A stretch of 64,000 nt of DNA, taken from the NCBI RefSeq assembly GCF_001187785.1, contig NZ_CP012154.1, forward strand, positions 3,218,501 through 3,282,500. The letters run 5' to 3'. A program made the position numbers and the translations under genes. Shown here piece after piece: positions 35,573-43,052 of this stretch. Each line of letters opens with the position of its first letter. Position 1 is the stretch's first letter. Origin of the DNA: Wenzhouxiangella marina (GTDB taxonomy: Bacteria; Pseudomonadota; Gammaproteobacteria; Xanthomonadales; Wenzhouxiangellaceae). Under the pieces are notes generated by a model that worked only from the letters and a program-made list of their open reading frames with translations, was not told the origin of the DNA and ran no database searches.

Positions 35573-36242
35573 CCGGGCCAGCCAGGCAGTAACCGATGCC
35601 GTGACGGGTATGGATCAGCGGCGAGCCGAAGGGCTTGTCGATGGCCGCGCGCAGGGAGTGGATGTGCACGCGCAGGCTGTCGCTGTCGGGCAGCTCCTCG
35701 CCCCAGACGTGGTGCTCCAGGTCGCGCCGCGTGACCACCGCCGGCGAGGAGGACATGAGCTTTTCCAGCAGCTTCAGGCCGATCGGGTTCAGGTCGATGC
35801 GCTTGCCTTCGCGACGCACGGTCAGGGTCTCGAGGTTGAATTCGAGGTCGGCGACCTTGAGCTCGCGCGGCTTGATGCGGATGCCGCGGCGGGCGAGCAC
35901 TTCCAGGCGGGCGTCGACTTCCTTGAGCTCGAAGGGCTTGACCAGGTAGTCGTCGGCGCCGGACTGGAAGCCGGCCAGCTTGTCGTCGAGCTGATCGCGG
36001 GCGGTCAGCATCAGCACCGGCGTTTCCTTGCGGACGTCCTCGCGCAGCTTGCGGCAGACCTCGAGCCCGTCCATGCCGGGCAGGGACAGGTCGAGCACGA
36101 TGGCGTCGAATTCGTTGACGATGGCCAGGTGCAGGCCGGTGACGCCGTCGTAGGCGTAGTCGACCTCATGCCCCCGGTCGGAGAGGAAATCGCCCAGATT
36201 GGCCGCGATGTCCCGGTTGTCTTCGATGATCAGTATGCGCAT
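35550..36242 (-). CDS. OmpR/PhoP-family response regulator
   Basis: 230 residues. The receiver domain has the acidic pair ILIIEDN, the phosphoacceptor aspartate in IVLDLSLPGMDG (about residue 51) and the conserved lysine in YLVKPFE. The C-terminal winged helix has LEHHVWG, SLRVHIHSLRAAIDKPF and HTRHGIGYCL. The ATG at 36242 was chosen because it starts MRILIIEDN. It is encoded ahead of and overlaps the histidine kinase. Upstream lie two hairpins and GTTAA repeats that may matter for autoregulation (see separate entries). Confidence 0.93.
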   Translation of the reverse strand: MRILIIEDNRDIAANLGDFLSDRGHEVDYAYDGVTGLHLAIVNEFDAIVLDLSLPGMDGLEVCRKLREDVRKETPVLMLTARDQLDDKLAGFQSGADDYLVKPFELKEVDARLEVLARRGIRIKPRELKVADLEFNLETLTVRREGKRIDLNPIGLKLLEKLMSSSPAVVTRRDLEHHVWGEELPDSDSLRVHIHSLRAAIDKPFGSPLIHTRHGIGYCLAGPDEVSSAS

Positions 36243-36261
36243 AGGCCAAGATCCGCAGACG

Positions 36262-36319
36262 GGCTGCCTCGGGCAGCCGGATAAAAAATGACCCAGGCGG
36301 AAAGTCGTTCCGCCCGGGT
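36262..36319 (-). promoter_or_regulatory. Structured 5' leader of the response regulator, terminator-like
   Basis: On the minus strand a 12-bp hairpin with one mismatch (36308-36319 against 36291-36302; arms ACCCGGGCGGAA and TTCCGCCTGGGT) is followed within 3 nt by six T (36288-36283), the signature of an intrinsic terminator. A second hairpin (GGCTGCC/GGCAGCC, 36262-36278) lies 20 nt ahead of the ATG, close to the ribosome-binding region. Together they could form an attenuator or a read-through control of the two-component operon. Confidence 0.55.
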
Positions 36320-36385
36320 CCACATTGCCCCGTAACCGTCAGTGCAGTCGCTTGCAAACCACTCGAGGGCACCGACGCTCCAAAT

Positions 36386-36416
36386 GTTAAATGAAGGCCG
36401 GTTAACTCGACGTTAA
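36386..36416. promoter_or_regulatory. Three GTTAA repeats, candidate operator
   Basis: GTTAA occurs at 36386, 36401 and 36412 in the same orientation. The last two are 11 bp apart (GGTTAACTCGACGTTAATC). PhoP boxes are hexamer direct repeats with an 11-bp period (GTTTA type), so this could be an autoregulatory site of the adjacent response regulator. The orientation is opposite to the gene and only part of the consensus is met. Confidence 0.35.
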
Positions 36417-36448
36417 TCGATTCGGAAGGCGAGGTTAGAAAAGGGTAA

Positions 36449-36470
36449 AACCCGCCCCGAGGAGCGGGTT
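36449..36470 (-). terminator. Intrinsic terminator of pilU
   Basis: A perfect 7-bp stem, AACCCGC/GCGGGTT with an 8-nt loop, is followed on the minus strand by TTTTA. It starts about 11 bp after the pilU stop codon. Confidence 0.8.
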
Positions 36471-36480
36471 CCGCCGGCCG

Positions 36481-37608
36481 CTAGCGGTCGTCGACCAGGT
36501 TCAGATCCTGCAGCTTGCCGCTGAGGGTCTCCGTATCCGCGCCCTCGCTGAGCTTGACCGCCAGGCGGACATCGTTGGCCGAATCGGCGTGACGCAGGGC
36601 CTCTTCATAGGAGATCGCCCCGTCCTGATACAGGCGCAGCAGGCTCTGATCGAAGGTCACCATGCCGTGGTGGGTGGAATCCTTCATGATCCCCTTGATC
36701 TCTTCGATCTTGCCCTTGCGGATCTTTTCCTGAACGAGCGGGGTGTTGATCAGGATCTCCAGGGCCACGTGGCGGCGGTTGCCGTCGACCGAGGGGATCA
36801 GCTGCTGGGCGATGACCGCGCGCAGGTTGAAGCTCAGATCGAGGAGCACCTGGGAATGGCGATCCTCCGGGAAGAAGTGGAGGATGCGGTCCATGGCCTG
36901 GTTGGCGTTGTTGGCGTGCAGGGTGGTCAGGCAGAGGTGACCGGTTTCCGCGAAGGTGATGGCGTGCTCCATCGATTCGCGGGTCCGGACCTCACCGATC
37001 AGGATCACGTCGGGGGCCTGGCGCAGGGTGTTCTTCAGGGCGACGTCAAAAGAGGTCGTATCGATCCCGACCTCACGCTGGGTGACCAGGCTCTTGCGGT
37101 GCTTGTGGACGAACTCGATCGGGTCCTCGATGCTGATGATGTGACCCGAGGCATTGCAGTTGCGGTGACCGACCATCGCGGCCAGGGTGGTCGACTTACC
37201 GGTGCCCGTCGCACCGACCAGCACGATGATGCCGCGCTTGGTCATGGACAGGTCGGCCAGGGCCTCGGGCAGGTCCAGTTCCTCGAAGCTCGGGATGCGC
37301 GTTTCGATGCGACGGCAGACCATGCCGACGCTGTTGCGCTGGTAGAAGGCACTGACGCGGAAGCGGGCCACGCCTTCCAGGGACACCGCGAACTGGCATT
37401 CCTTGGTGGTGTGGAATTCCTCGCGCTGGTCCGTGGTCATGATGCCGTTGATGATGTCCATCACGGCCTCGTGGCCCAGGGCTTCGCGGGTCAGTGGCTT
37501 CATCTTGCCGTGCACCTTGATGCACGGCGGGGCACCGACGGTCACGAACAGGTCGGAGCCGTTGGACTCGTGGAGCTTGCGCAGCCAGTCCTGAATGTTG
37601 GTGCTCAT
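36481..37608 (-). CDS. pilU: Type IV pilus retraction ATPase PilU
   Basis: 375 residues. It is the accessory hexameric retraction ATPase acting with PilT at the inner-membrane base of type IV pili. Walker A is GATGTGKST, Walker B VILIGEVRT, and the Asp box is in SIEDPIEFVH. The longer C-terminus (ends DLNLVDDR) and the HRNCNASG insertion mark PilU rather than PilT. It lies 33 bp downstream of pilT, evidently one operon, and is followed by a clear terminator. Confidence 0.95.
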   Translation of the reverse strand: MSTNIQDWLRKLHESNGSDLFVTVGAPPCIKVHGKMKPLTREALGHEAVMDIINGIMTTDQREEFHTTKECQFAVSLEGVARFRVSAFYQRNSVGMVCRRIETRIPSFEELDLPEALADLSMTKRGIIVLVGATGTGKSTTLAAMVGHRNCNASGHIISIEDPIEFVHKHRKSLVTQREVGIDTTSFDVALKNTLRQAPDVILIGEVRTRESMEHAITFAETGHLCLTTLHANNANQAMDRILHFFPEDRHSQVLLDLSFNLRAVIAQQLIPSVDGNRRHVALEILINTPLVQEKIRKGKIEEIKGIMKDSTHHGMVTFDQSLLRLYQDGAISYEEALRHADSANDVRLAVKLSEGADTETLSGKLQDLNLVDDR

Positions 37609-37641
37609 GTCTGTCTCCTAGAAAACGGGTTCGCGCTCGGA

Positions 37642-38679
37642 TCAGGCCAGCGCTGCCTTGTTCTGCGCCTTGCGCATGGCTTCCGGCTTGGCCACGATAC
37701 CGCGGCGGACCAGGTCGACCAGGCATTGGTCGAGGGTGCTCATGCCGACGTTCTGACCGGTCTGGATGGCCGAGTACATCTGCGCGACCTTGTCTTCGCG
37801 AATCAGGTTCCGGATCGCCGGCGTGGCAACCATGATCTCGTGGGCCCCGACCCGTCCGCCCGAAATCCGCTTGAGCAGGGTCTGGGAGATGACCGCGCGC
37901 AGCGACTCGGAGAGCATGGAGCGGACGATCGGCTTTTCCTCGCCAGGGAAGACGTCGATGATACGGTCGATGGTCTTCGGCGCCGAGGAGGTATGCAGGG
38001 TGGCGAAGACGACGTGACCGGTTTCGGCCGCCGTCAGGGCCAGGCGCACGGTCTCGATGTCACGCAGCTCACCGACCAGGATGATGTCCGGGTCCTCGCG
38101 AAGCGCCGAGCGCAGGGCCTGGTTGAAGCCGTGCGTGTCGCGCTTGACCTCGCGCTGGTTGATCAGACAGCGCTGGGACTGGTGGACGAATTCGATCGGA
38201 TCCTCGATGGTCAGGATGTGGCCCGGGACCGTCTTGTTGAGGTGGTCGATCATCGCGGCCAGGGTGGTCGACTTGCCCGAGCCCGTCGGCCCGGTGACCA
38301 GGATCAGGCCGCGCGGCACCTCGACGATGTCCTTGAAGACCGCCGGCGCCTGGATGTCTTCCAGGGTCCAGATCTCGTTGGGAATGACTCGGAATGCCGC
38401 GCCGATGCCGCGATGGTGGTGGAAGGCGTTGACGCGGAAGCGCGCCAGGCCGGGAATGTTGTAGGAGAAGTCGACCTCGAGGTTGGCTTCGTAGTCGCGG
38501 CGCTGGTGGTCGTTCATGGTCGAGTACACCAGCTCGGCCATTTCCTTGTTCTCGATCGGCGGGGTGTTGATGCGATGGATGTCACCATCGACACGTATCA
38601 TGGGCGGCAGCCCGGCCGAGATGTGAAGGTCCGAGGCCTTGTTCTTGACCGTGAATGCCAACAGTTCGGTAATGTCCAT
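37642..38679 (-). CDS. pilT: Type IV pilus twitching motility ATPase PilT
   Basis: 345 residues from the ATG at 38679, preceded by GAGGATT; the upstream open frame is not family-like. PilT powers pilus depolymerisation, twitching and DNA uptake. Motifs: Walker A GPTGSGKST, Asp box TIEDPIEFVH, Walker B IILVGELRD, His box TLHTSSAPKTIDR and the PilT-specific AIRNLIRED. It is the first gene of pilT-pilU. It is divergent from yggS, with a 133-bp control region between them. Confidence 0.97.
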   Translation of the reverse strand: MDITELLAFTVKNKASDLHISAGLPPMIRVDGDIHRINTPPIENKEMAELVYSTMNDHQRRDYEANLEVDFSYNIPGLARFRVNAFHHHRGIGAAFRVIPNEIWTLEDIQAPAVFKDIVEVPRGLILVTGPTGSGKSTTLAAMIDHLNKTVPGHILTIEDPIEFVHQSQRCLINQREVKRDTHGFNQALRSALREDPDIILVGELRDIETVRLALTAAETGHVVFATLHTSSAPKTIDRIIDVFPGEEKPIVRSMLSESLRAVISQTLLKRISGGRVGAHEIMVATPAIRNLIREDKVAQMYSAIQTGQNVGMSTLDQCLVDLVRRGIVAKPEAMRKAQNKAALA

Positions 38680-38812
38680 GGAATCCTCTATCCTCTCGCT
38701 CGAAGGGCCGGCACGGCGGCGCGATGCCCACGTCGACGTTGCACTCGGCCGATTCGACGAACCGGCCACCTTGGCGACTCAAACGCTTATGGAAGCTTCT
38801 CGATACTAGCTG

Positions 38813-39508
38813 ATGTACACGCCGAATCAAAATCCCTCCGAACGACTCGACGCCGTCCGGCAGCGCATCCATCTGGCCTGCGAACGGGCGAATCGCTCGC
38901 CAGAAGGCGTCCGCCTGCTGGCCGTGAGTAAAACACAAGCTCCGGAGAAAATCCGTGCGCTGGTTCACCTTGGCCAGAAATGCTTCGGCGAGAACTACGT
39001 CGACGAGGCCGTGGCGAAGATCGAGGCGCTGGCCGATCTCGGGCTGACCTGGCATTTCATCGGCCCCGTGCAGTCGAACAAGACCCGCGCCATCGCCGAG
39101 CATTTCGACTGGGTGGAGAGCGTCGACCGCGCGAAGATCGTCCGGCGCCTGGCCGACCAGCGGCCGGCCGATCGCGGGGCACTCAACGTGCTGATCCAGG
39201 TCAACCTCGATGGCGAGACGCAGAAGGCCGGCTGCGCGCCGGAGGAGATCGAGGCCCTGGCCGAGGCGATCGAGGCTCGACCGGAGCTTCGCCTGCGCGG
39301 CCTGATGGCCATTCCCGCGCCCCGGGACGGGGACGACGAACAACGCGCCGTCTTCGCCCGCCTGAAGCACCTCTTCGACCGGCTGGCCGAACGCCACGCG
39401 AGCGTGGACACGATTTCGGCGGGCATGTCCGGCGATCTGGAAGCCGCCATTGCCGAAGGCAGCACCCAGCTGCGCGTGGGCACCGACCTGTTCGGACCGA
39501 GATCCTGA
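38813..39508 (+). CDS. yggS: YggS-family PLP homeostasis protein
   Basis: 231 residues. A single-domain fold-type III pyridoxal-phosphate protein that manages PLP supply and amino/keto acid balance rather than a specific catalysis. The PLP lysine is in RLLAVSKTQAPE. Further family blocks are FGENYVDEA, WHFIGPVQSNK, LIQVNLDGE, GLMAIPAP and the phosphate-binding SAGMSGDLEAAIAEGSTQLRV region ending VGTDLFG. The pilT/yggS/proC/yggT order is the conserved arrangement in pseudomonads and relatives. Confidence 0.95.
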   Translation: MYTPNQNPSERLDAVRQRIHLACERANRSPEGVRLLAVSKTQAPEKIRALVHLGQKCFGENYVDEAVAKIEALADLGLTWHFIGPVQSNKTRAIAEHFDWVESVDRAKIVRRLADQRPADRGALNVLIQVNLDGETQKAGCAPEEIEALAEAIEARPELRLRGLMAIPAPRDGDDEQRAVFARLKHLFDRLAERHASVDTISAGMSGDLEAAIAEGSTQLRVGTDLFGPRS

Positions 39509-39601
39509 CCGCGATGCTGATCAGGATCCTGATCGCGATGCTGATCGCAATCTCGGTCAGCAGTTTTTGACTCCCCGACGAGGCGCGCGGACAATACCCG
39601 G

Positions 39602-40417
39602 ATGAGCGAATCCACGATCACTTTCATCGGCGGCGGCAACATGGCCCAGGCCCTGGTGGGCGGCCTGCTCGCCGCCGGCCACCCCGGCAGCGCCATTCGC
39701 GTCGCCGACCCCAGCGAAACGCAGCGCCAGCAGGTGAGCGAGCAGTTCGGCGTGGCGACCTTCGCCGACAACGCCGAAGCCGTCAGCGGTGCCCGCGCGG
39801 TGGTGCTGGCGGTCAAGCCCCAGGTGATGGCGCCGGTTCTCGAATCCATCCGCGAGCCCCTGGCCGAAAACGCCGTGGTCATCAGCGTCGCCGCCGGGAT
39901 CACCCTGGACGGCCTGGCCCGAGGCCTGGGCGAGTCGACCGCGCGGGTGCGCGCGATGCCGAACACCCCGGCACTCTATCGGGCCGGCATCACCGGCGTC
40001 GTCGCCAGCCGGAACTGCCGCGAGGAGGACCGCGCCCTGGCCACGACCATCCTGGAAGCCGCCGGTCGGGTGGTCTGGATCAACGAGGAGTCGCAGATGG
40101 ATGCGGTGACCGCCGTGTCGGGCTCGGGCCCGGCCTACTTCTTCGCCTTCACCGAACACCTGGCCGAAGCCGGGGTGCACGCGGGCCTGCCGCCGGCCGT
40201 GGCCCTGGAGCTGGCCCGTCAGACCGCGATCGGCGCCGGCGTGATGCTGGCCGAGTCCGAGCACGAGCCGGGGGAGCTTCGCCGGCGCGTGACTTCGCCG
40301 GGCGGCACGACCGAGGCGGCCCTGAAGAGCTTTGCAGGATCGAAGATGGCCGCGATGATCGACCAGGCCGTGCAGGCCGCGCTCAGGCGTGGCCGTGAAC
40401 TGGGAGGCGACCACTGA
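39602..40417 (+). CDS. proC: Pyrroline-5-carboxylate reductase
   Basis: 271 residues. It reduces pyrroline-5-carboxylate to proline with NAD(P)H, the last step of proline synthesis. The Rossmann motif ITFIGGGNMAQALVGGL is at the N-terminus. The dimerisation/catalytic region has AVSGSGPAYFFAFTE and the C-terminal signature is RRRVTSPGGTTEAALKSF. The stop overlaps the yggT start (TGATG), so the two are translationally coupled. The 90 bp before it carry short GCGATGCTGATC repeats (about 39511-39560). Confidence 0.96.
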   Translation: MSESTITFIGGGNMAQALVGGLLAAGHPGSAIRVADPSETQRQQVSEQFGVATFADNAEAVSGARAVVLAVKPQVMAPVLESIREPLAENAVVISVAAGITLDGLARGLGESTARVRAMPNTPALYRAGITGVVASRNCREEDRALATTILEAAGRVVWINEESQMDAVTAVSGSGPAYFFAFTEHLAEAGVHAGLPPAVALELARQTAIGAGVMLAESEHEPGELRRRVTSPGGTTEAALKSFAGSKMAAMIDQAVQAALRRGRELGGDH

Positions 40418-40956
40418 TGGGCTCACCGACCGCCGCCTTCAGCTTCCTCGTCGAGACCCTGGTCCAGCTGGTCCTGACCGTCGTGCTGTTGCGCGTGCTG
40501 CTGGAGGCCGTCCGCGCCGACTGGTACAACCCGGTCTGCCAGGGCGTGATTCGCCTGACCGAGCCGATGATCAAGCCGCTGAAGTCCATCTTCCCGCGCA
40601 TGGGTCGGGTCAATGTGGCGGGCCTGGTGCTGCTCTATCTGCTTCAGCTGTTGGGCCTGTTTGTGCTGGCCTTGATCGTGGGTGTTTCGCCCGACCCGCT
40701 GGCGCTGGCCCTTTATGCCCTGCTGCGCCTGGTGCGACTGCTGCTGGTCGTCTATCTGGTGCTGATCATCGCCACGGTGATCATTTCCTGGATCGGCCAG
40801 GGCATGCGCCACCCGATCATCCCCCTGCTCTTCCAGCTGACCGACCCGGTGCTCGCCCCGATCCGCCGGGTGCTGCCGCCGCTCGGCGGCTTCGATCTGT
40901 CGCCGCTGGTCGCACTGATCGGCATCCAGTTCCTGATCATCCTGCTCGGAGTTTGA
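40417..40956 (+). CDS. yggT: YggT family membrane protein
   Basis: 179 residues with two YggT domains, each of two membrane helices. The duplicated signature is visible as the RADWYNPVCQGVIRLTEPMIKP-like block in the first half and MRHPIIPLLFQLTDPVLAP in the second. It lies in the inner membrane. Its role is debated; homologues occur in osmotic-stress and cell-division contexts. It overlaps proC by one base, and the long repeat array begins about 20 bp after its stop. Confidence 0.92.
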   Translation: MGSPTAAFSFLVETLVQLVLTVVLLRVLLEAVRADWYNPVCQGVIRLTEPMIKPLKSIFPRMGRVNVAGLVLLYLLQLLGLFVLALIVGVSPDPLALALYALLRLVRLLLVVYLVLIIATVIISWIGQGMRHPIIPLLFQLTDPVLAPIRRVLPPLGGFDLSPLVALIGIQFLIILLGV

Positions 40957-40976
40957 ACGTAGGGAGGTCTGGCGTC

Positions 40977-41745
40977 GTCCGGTCGCTCCGGACGTCGGGG
41001 ATGTGACCCCGACCTACGCAGGGCTTCGATCAAGCGACGAGGTATGGGCTGGTGCATCTGCCCTCGTAGGTCGGCCCCACGTGGCCGACGGACCATGCTG
41101 GATCGGCCTAGATCTGGACGGGGCGATCGCTCCCTCCTCCCTGCGTAGAAACGTCTGGAGTTGTCCGGTCGCTCCGGACGTCGGGGATGTGACCCCGACC
41201 TACGAATGTCTCGATCGGGCATCGCGGTGTCGGGGCGGATCGTGCCGTTAGACCTTCGATCGATCGGAGCCGCGCGTAGGTCGGCCCCACGTGGCCGACG
41301 GACCATGCTGGATCGGCCTAGATCTGGACGGGGCGATCGCTCCCTCCCCCCTGCGTAGAAACGTCTGGAGTTGTCCGGTCGCTCCGGACGTCGGGGATGT
41401 GACCCCGACCTACGCAGGGCTTCGATCAAGCGACGAGGTATGGGCTGGTGCATCCGCCCTCGTAGGTCGGGCCAGCGCAGGTCGGAGGCGTAGTGCGACT
41501 GGCCGGAGGCCAGAAGCGCTGCGCCGAAGACCGACGGCGCGTGTGGCCGACGGACCATGCTGGATCGGCCTAGATCTGGACGGGGCGATCGCTCCCTCCC
41601 CCCTGCGTAGAAACGTCTGGCGTCGTCCGGTCGCTCCGGACGTCGGGGATGTGACCCCGACCTACGGTGGGCTTCGATCGAATGGCGAGATATCGGCTGG
41701 GACCGTGCCGGGCTCGTCATCCATCGGCCCTGCACGGTCAATGGC
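40977..41745. repeat. Four long tandem repeat units with inverted pieces
   Basis: The unit head GTCCGGTCGCTCCGGACGTC recurs at 40977, 41163, 41373 and 41625, so the periods are 186, 210 and 252 bp. Each head continues GGGGATGTGACCCCGACCTA. The tails share GACCATGCTGGATCGGCCTA and GGGCGATCGCTCCCTCC. The sequence CGTAGGTCGG in the units is the reverse complement of CCGACCTACG, so the transcripts could fold strongly. A long minus-strand frame crosses the array but is only a by-product of the period. The block separates yggT from the DUF4426 gene. Confidence 0.9.
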
Positions 41746-41760
41746 CGGGCCGTTTCCCCA

Positions 41761-42219
41761 TCAATGCACGTAGAACATCTGCCGGAAGGAGAAGGTCCTC
41801 GGGACGGCCTCGCCTTCGGGCTGCACGGTGACGTTGAAGTTGATGTTCTCTTCGTTGCTGATGCGGAAGGTGCCGATGTAGTAGATCGCGTCCTGGTCAC
41901 GGATTTCGCGCATGTCGATGGTCCGTGCCTGGCCGAGGAGGTTCATCGACTCGACCTGAACGCTGGCCGGCGTCGGAGTGCCCAGGCCGTCGTCGGTCTT
42001 GGTCAGCACGGTGATGTTGACCATGGCGCGGTTGCCGGAGCGCTCCAGGCCGTAGGCGCGGGCCACTTCGGGGGTCAGCAGACTGGTATTGAGGGTGCTG
42101 TAGTGGACCTCGTAGCGGCCGAAGTCCTCGGCCTGCTGGGCCAGAGCCAGCGATGAGAAGAAGAGCAGCGATGTCGCGACCATCAGTGACAGGGCGGCAG
42201 ACCGGTCGATGAGTTTCAT
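41761..42219 (-). CDS. DUF4426 exported protein
   Basis: 152 residues from the ATG at 42219 (signal peptide MKLIDRSAALSLMVATSLLF..., cleavage near ALAQQ). It matches the DUF4426 family in length and pattern: EDFGRYEVHYSTLNTSLLTPEVARAYGLERS, NRAMVNITVL, and the C-terminal FRQMFYVH. In pseudomonads this gene follows proC/yggT/metX/metW. Here it lies opposite in strand to yggT beyond the repeat array, and metXW are absent. Periplasmic, function unknown. Confidence 0.85.
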   Translation of the reverse strand: MKLIDRSAALSLMVATSLLFFSSLALAQQAEDFGRYEVHYSTLNTSLLTPEVARAYGLERSGNRAMVNITVLTKTDDGLGTPTPASVQVESMNLLGQARTIDMREIRDQDAIYYIGTFRISNEENINFNVTVQPEGEAVPRTFSFRQMFYVH

Positions 42220-42288
42220 GCTGAACACCTCGCGGGATCGGGGACCCCCGATGCTACGCTTCGCCCCGTCGAGGAACAAGCAGGGCCT

Positions 42289-42840
42289 TCAGAACATGCC
42301 CGTCTCGAGCCGGGCCGCCTCGCTCATCATGGTCTGATTCCAGGGCGGGTCGAAGGTCAGGGCCACGTTGACCTCGCTGATCGTCGGGATCAGTTTGAGC
42401 CGGTCACGCACGTCGGCGACCAGCACATCGCCCATGCCGCAGCCAGGTGCGGTCAGGGTCATCGCGATATCGACCAGACGCTGACCGTCCTCGGCCTTGC
42501 TCAGCCGGCATTCGTAGATGAGCCCCAGGTCGACGACATTGATCGGAATCTCGGGGTCGTAGATGGTCCTGAGCTGGGACCAGACCAGATCCTCGACGTC
42601 CTCATCGGTGGCATCGTCCGGCAGGCTGGGACGCGGCGGCGGTTCGCGCCCGATGGCATCGGCGTCGTCGCCGGCCAGTCGGAACAGGCGCCCATCGACG
42701 TAGACGGTGAAGCTACCGCCGAGGCTCTGGGTGATGTAGCCGGTCGTGCCCGACGGCAATTCGACCTCGGCGCCCTCGGGGACCATCACCACCACGCAGT
42801 CGCGCTCGAACTTCACCGGCGTGTAGGAGTTGGAGAACAT
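42289..42840 (-). CDS. sufT: Fe-S cluster assembly protein SufT (MIP18/DUF59 family)
   Basis: 183 residues. The N-terminal 65 residues form a small beta domain (VVVMVPEGAEVELPSGTTGYI). The C-terminal DUF59/MIP18 domain has YDPEIPINVVDLGLIYE and the conserved cysteine in TAPGCGMGDVL. SufT helps mature Fe-S proteins in the cytoplasm under high demand. The N-terminal extension is normal for the long SufT form. It is 69 bp upstream of the DUF4426 gene on the same strand. Confidence 0.92.
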   Translation of the reverse strand: MFSNSYTPVKFERDCVVVMVPEGAEVELPSGTTGYITQSLGGSFTVYVDGRLFRLAGDDADAIGREPPPRPSLPDDATDEDVEDLVWSQLRTIYDPEIPINVVDLGLIYECRLSKAEDGQRLVDIAMTLTAPGCGMGDVLVADVRDRLKLIPTISEVNVALTFDPPWNQTMMSEAARLETGMF

Positions 42841-43052
42841 GGACTGGCCGCTTCGAAATCAGGATTGATCCGGTCCCCATTATAGGCCGGCAAGCGATCA
42901 TCTGCGTGCACGAAGCGCGATTTCCGGCAGGCTTGTCGGCTCCCACCGCGAGGCGTAGGATGGAGACAGCTCCTCTCGGCAGGGGGATCTCCGGCAGACC
43001 GGAGTTGAGAGGTTCATGGGCCTGAACATGCATCAACTCACGGGAGCAGAAT

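Noticed and set aside
36589-38931. Long plus-strand open frame (about 780 codons) across pilU and pilT
   Set aside because: It is antisense to two certain genes. Its sequence is rich in Gly, Asp, Val, Gln and Arg with no motif, which is typical of the mirror frame of GC-rich genes.
40977-41745. CRISPR or satellite with spacers
   Set aside because: Units of 186-252 bp with internal inverted pieces are far from CRISPR size, and the variable parts are indels rather than unique spacers.
40752-41900. Minus-strand open frame with repeated RSGSHPRRPERPDD-type segments, looking like a repeat protein
   Set aside because: The repeats are simply the DNA tandem units read in one frame. It starts inside the DUF4426 gene and ends inside yggT, and it has no ribosome-binding site.
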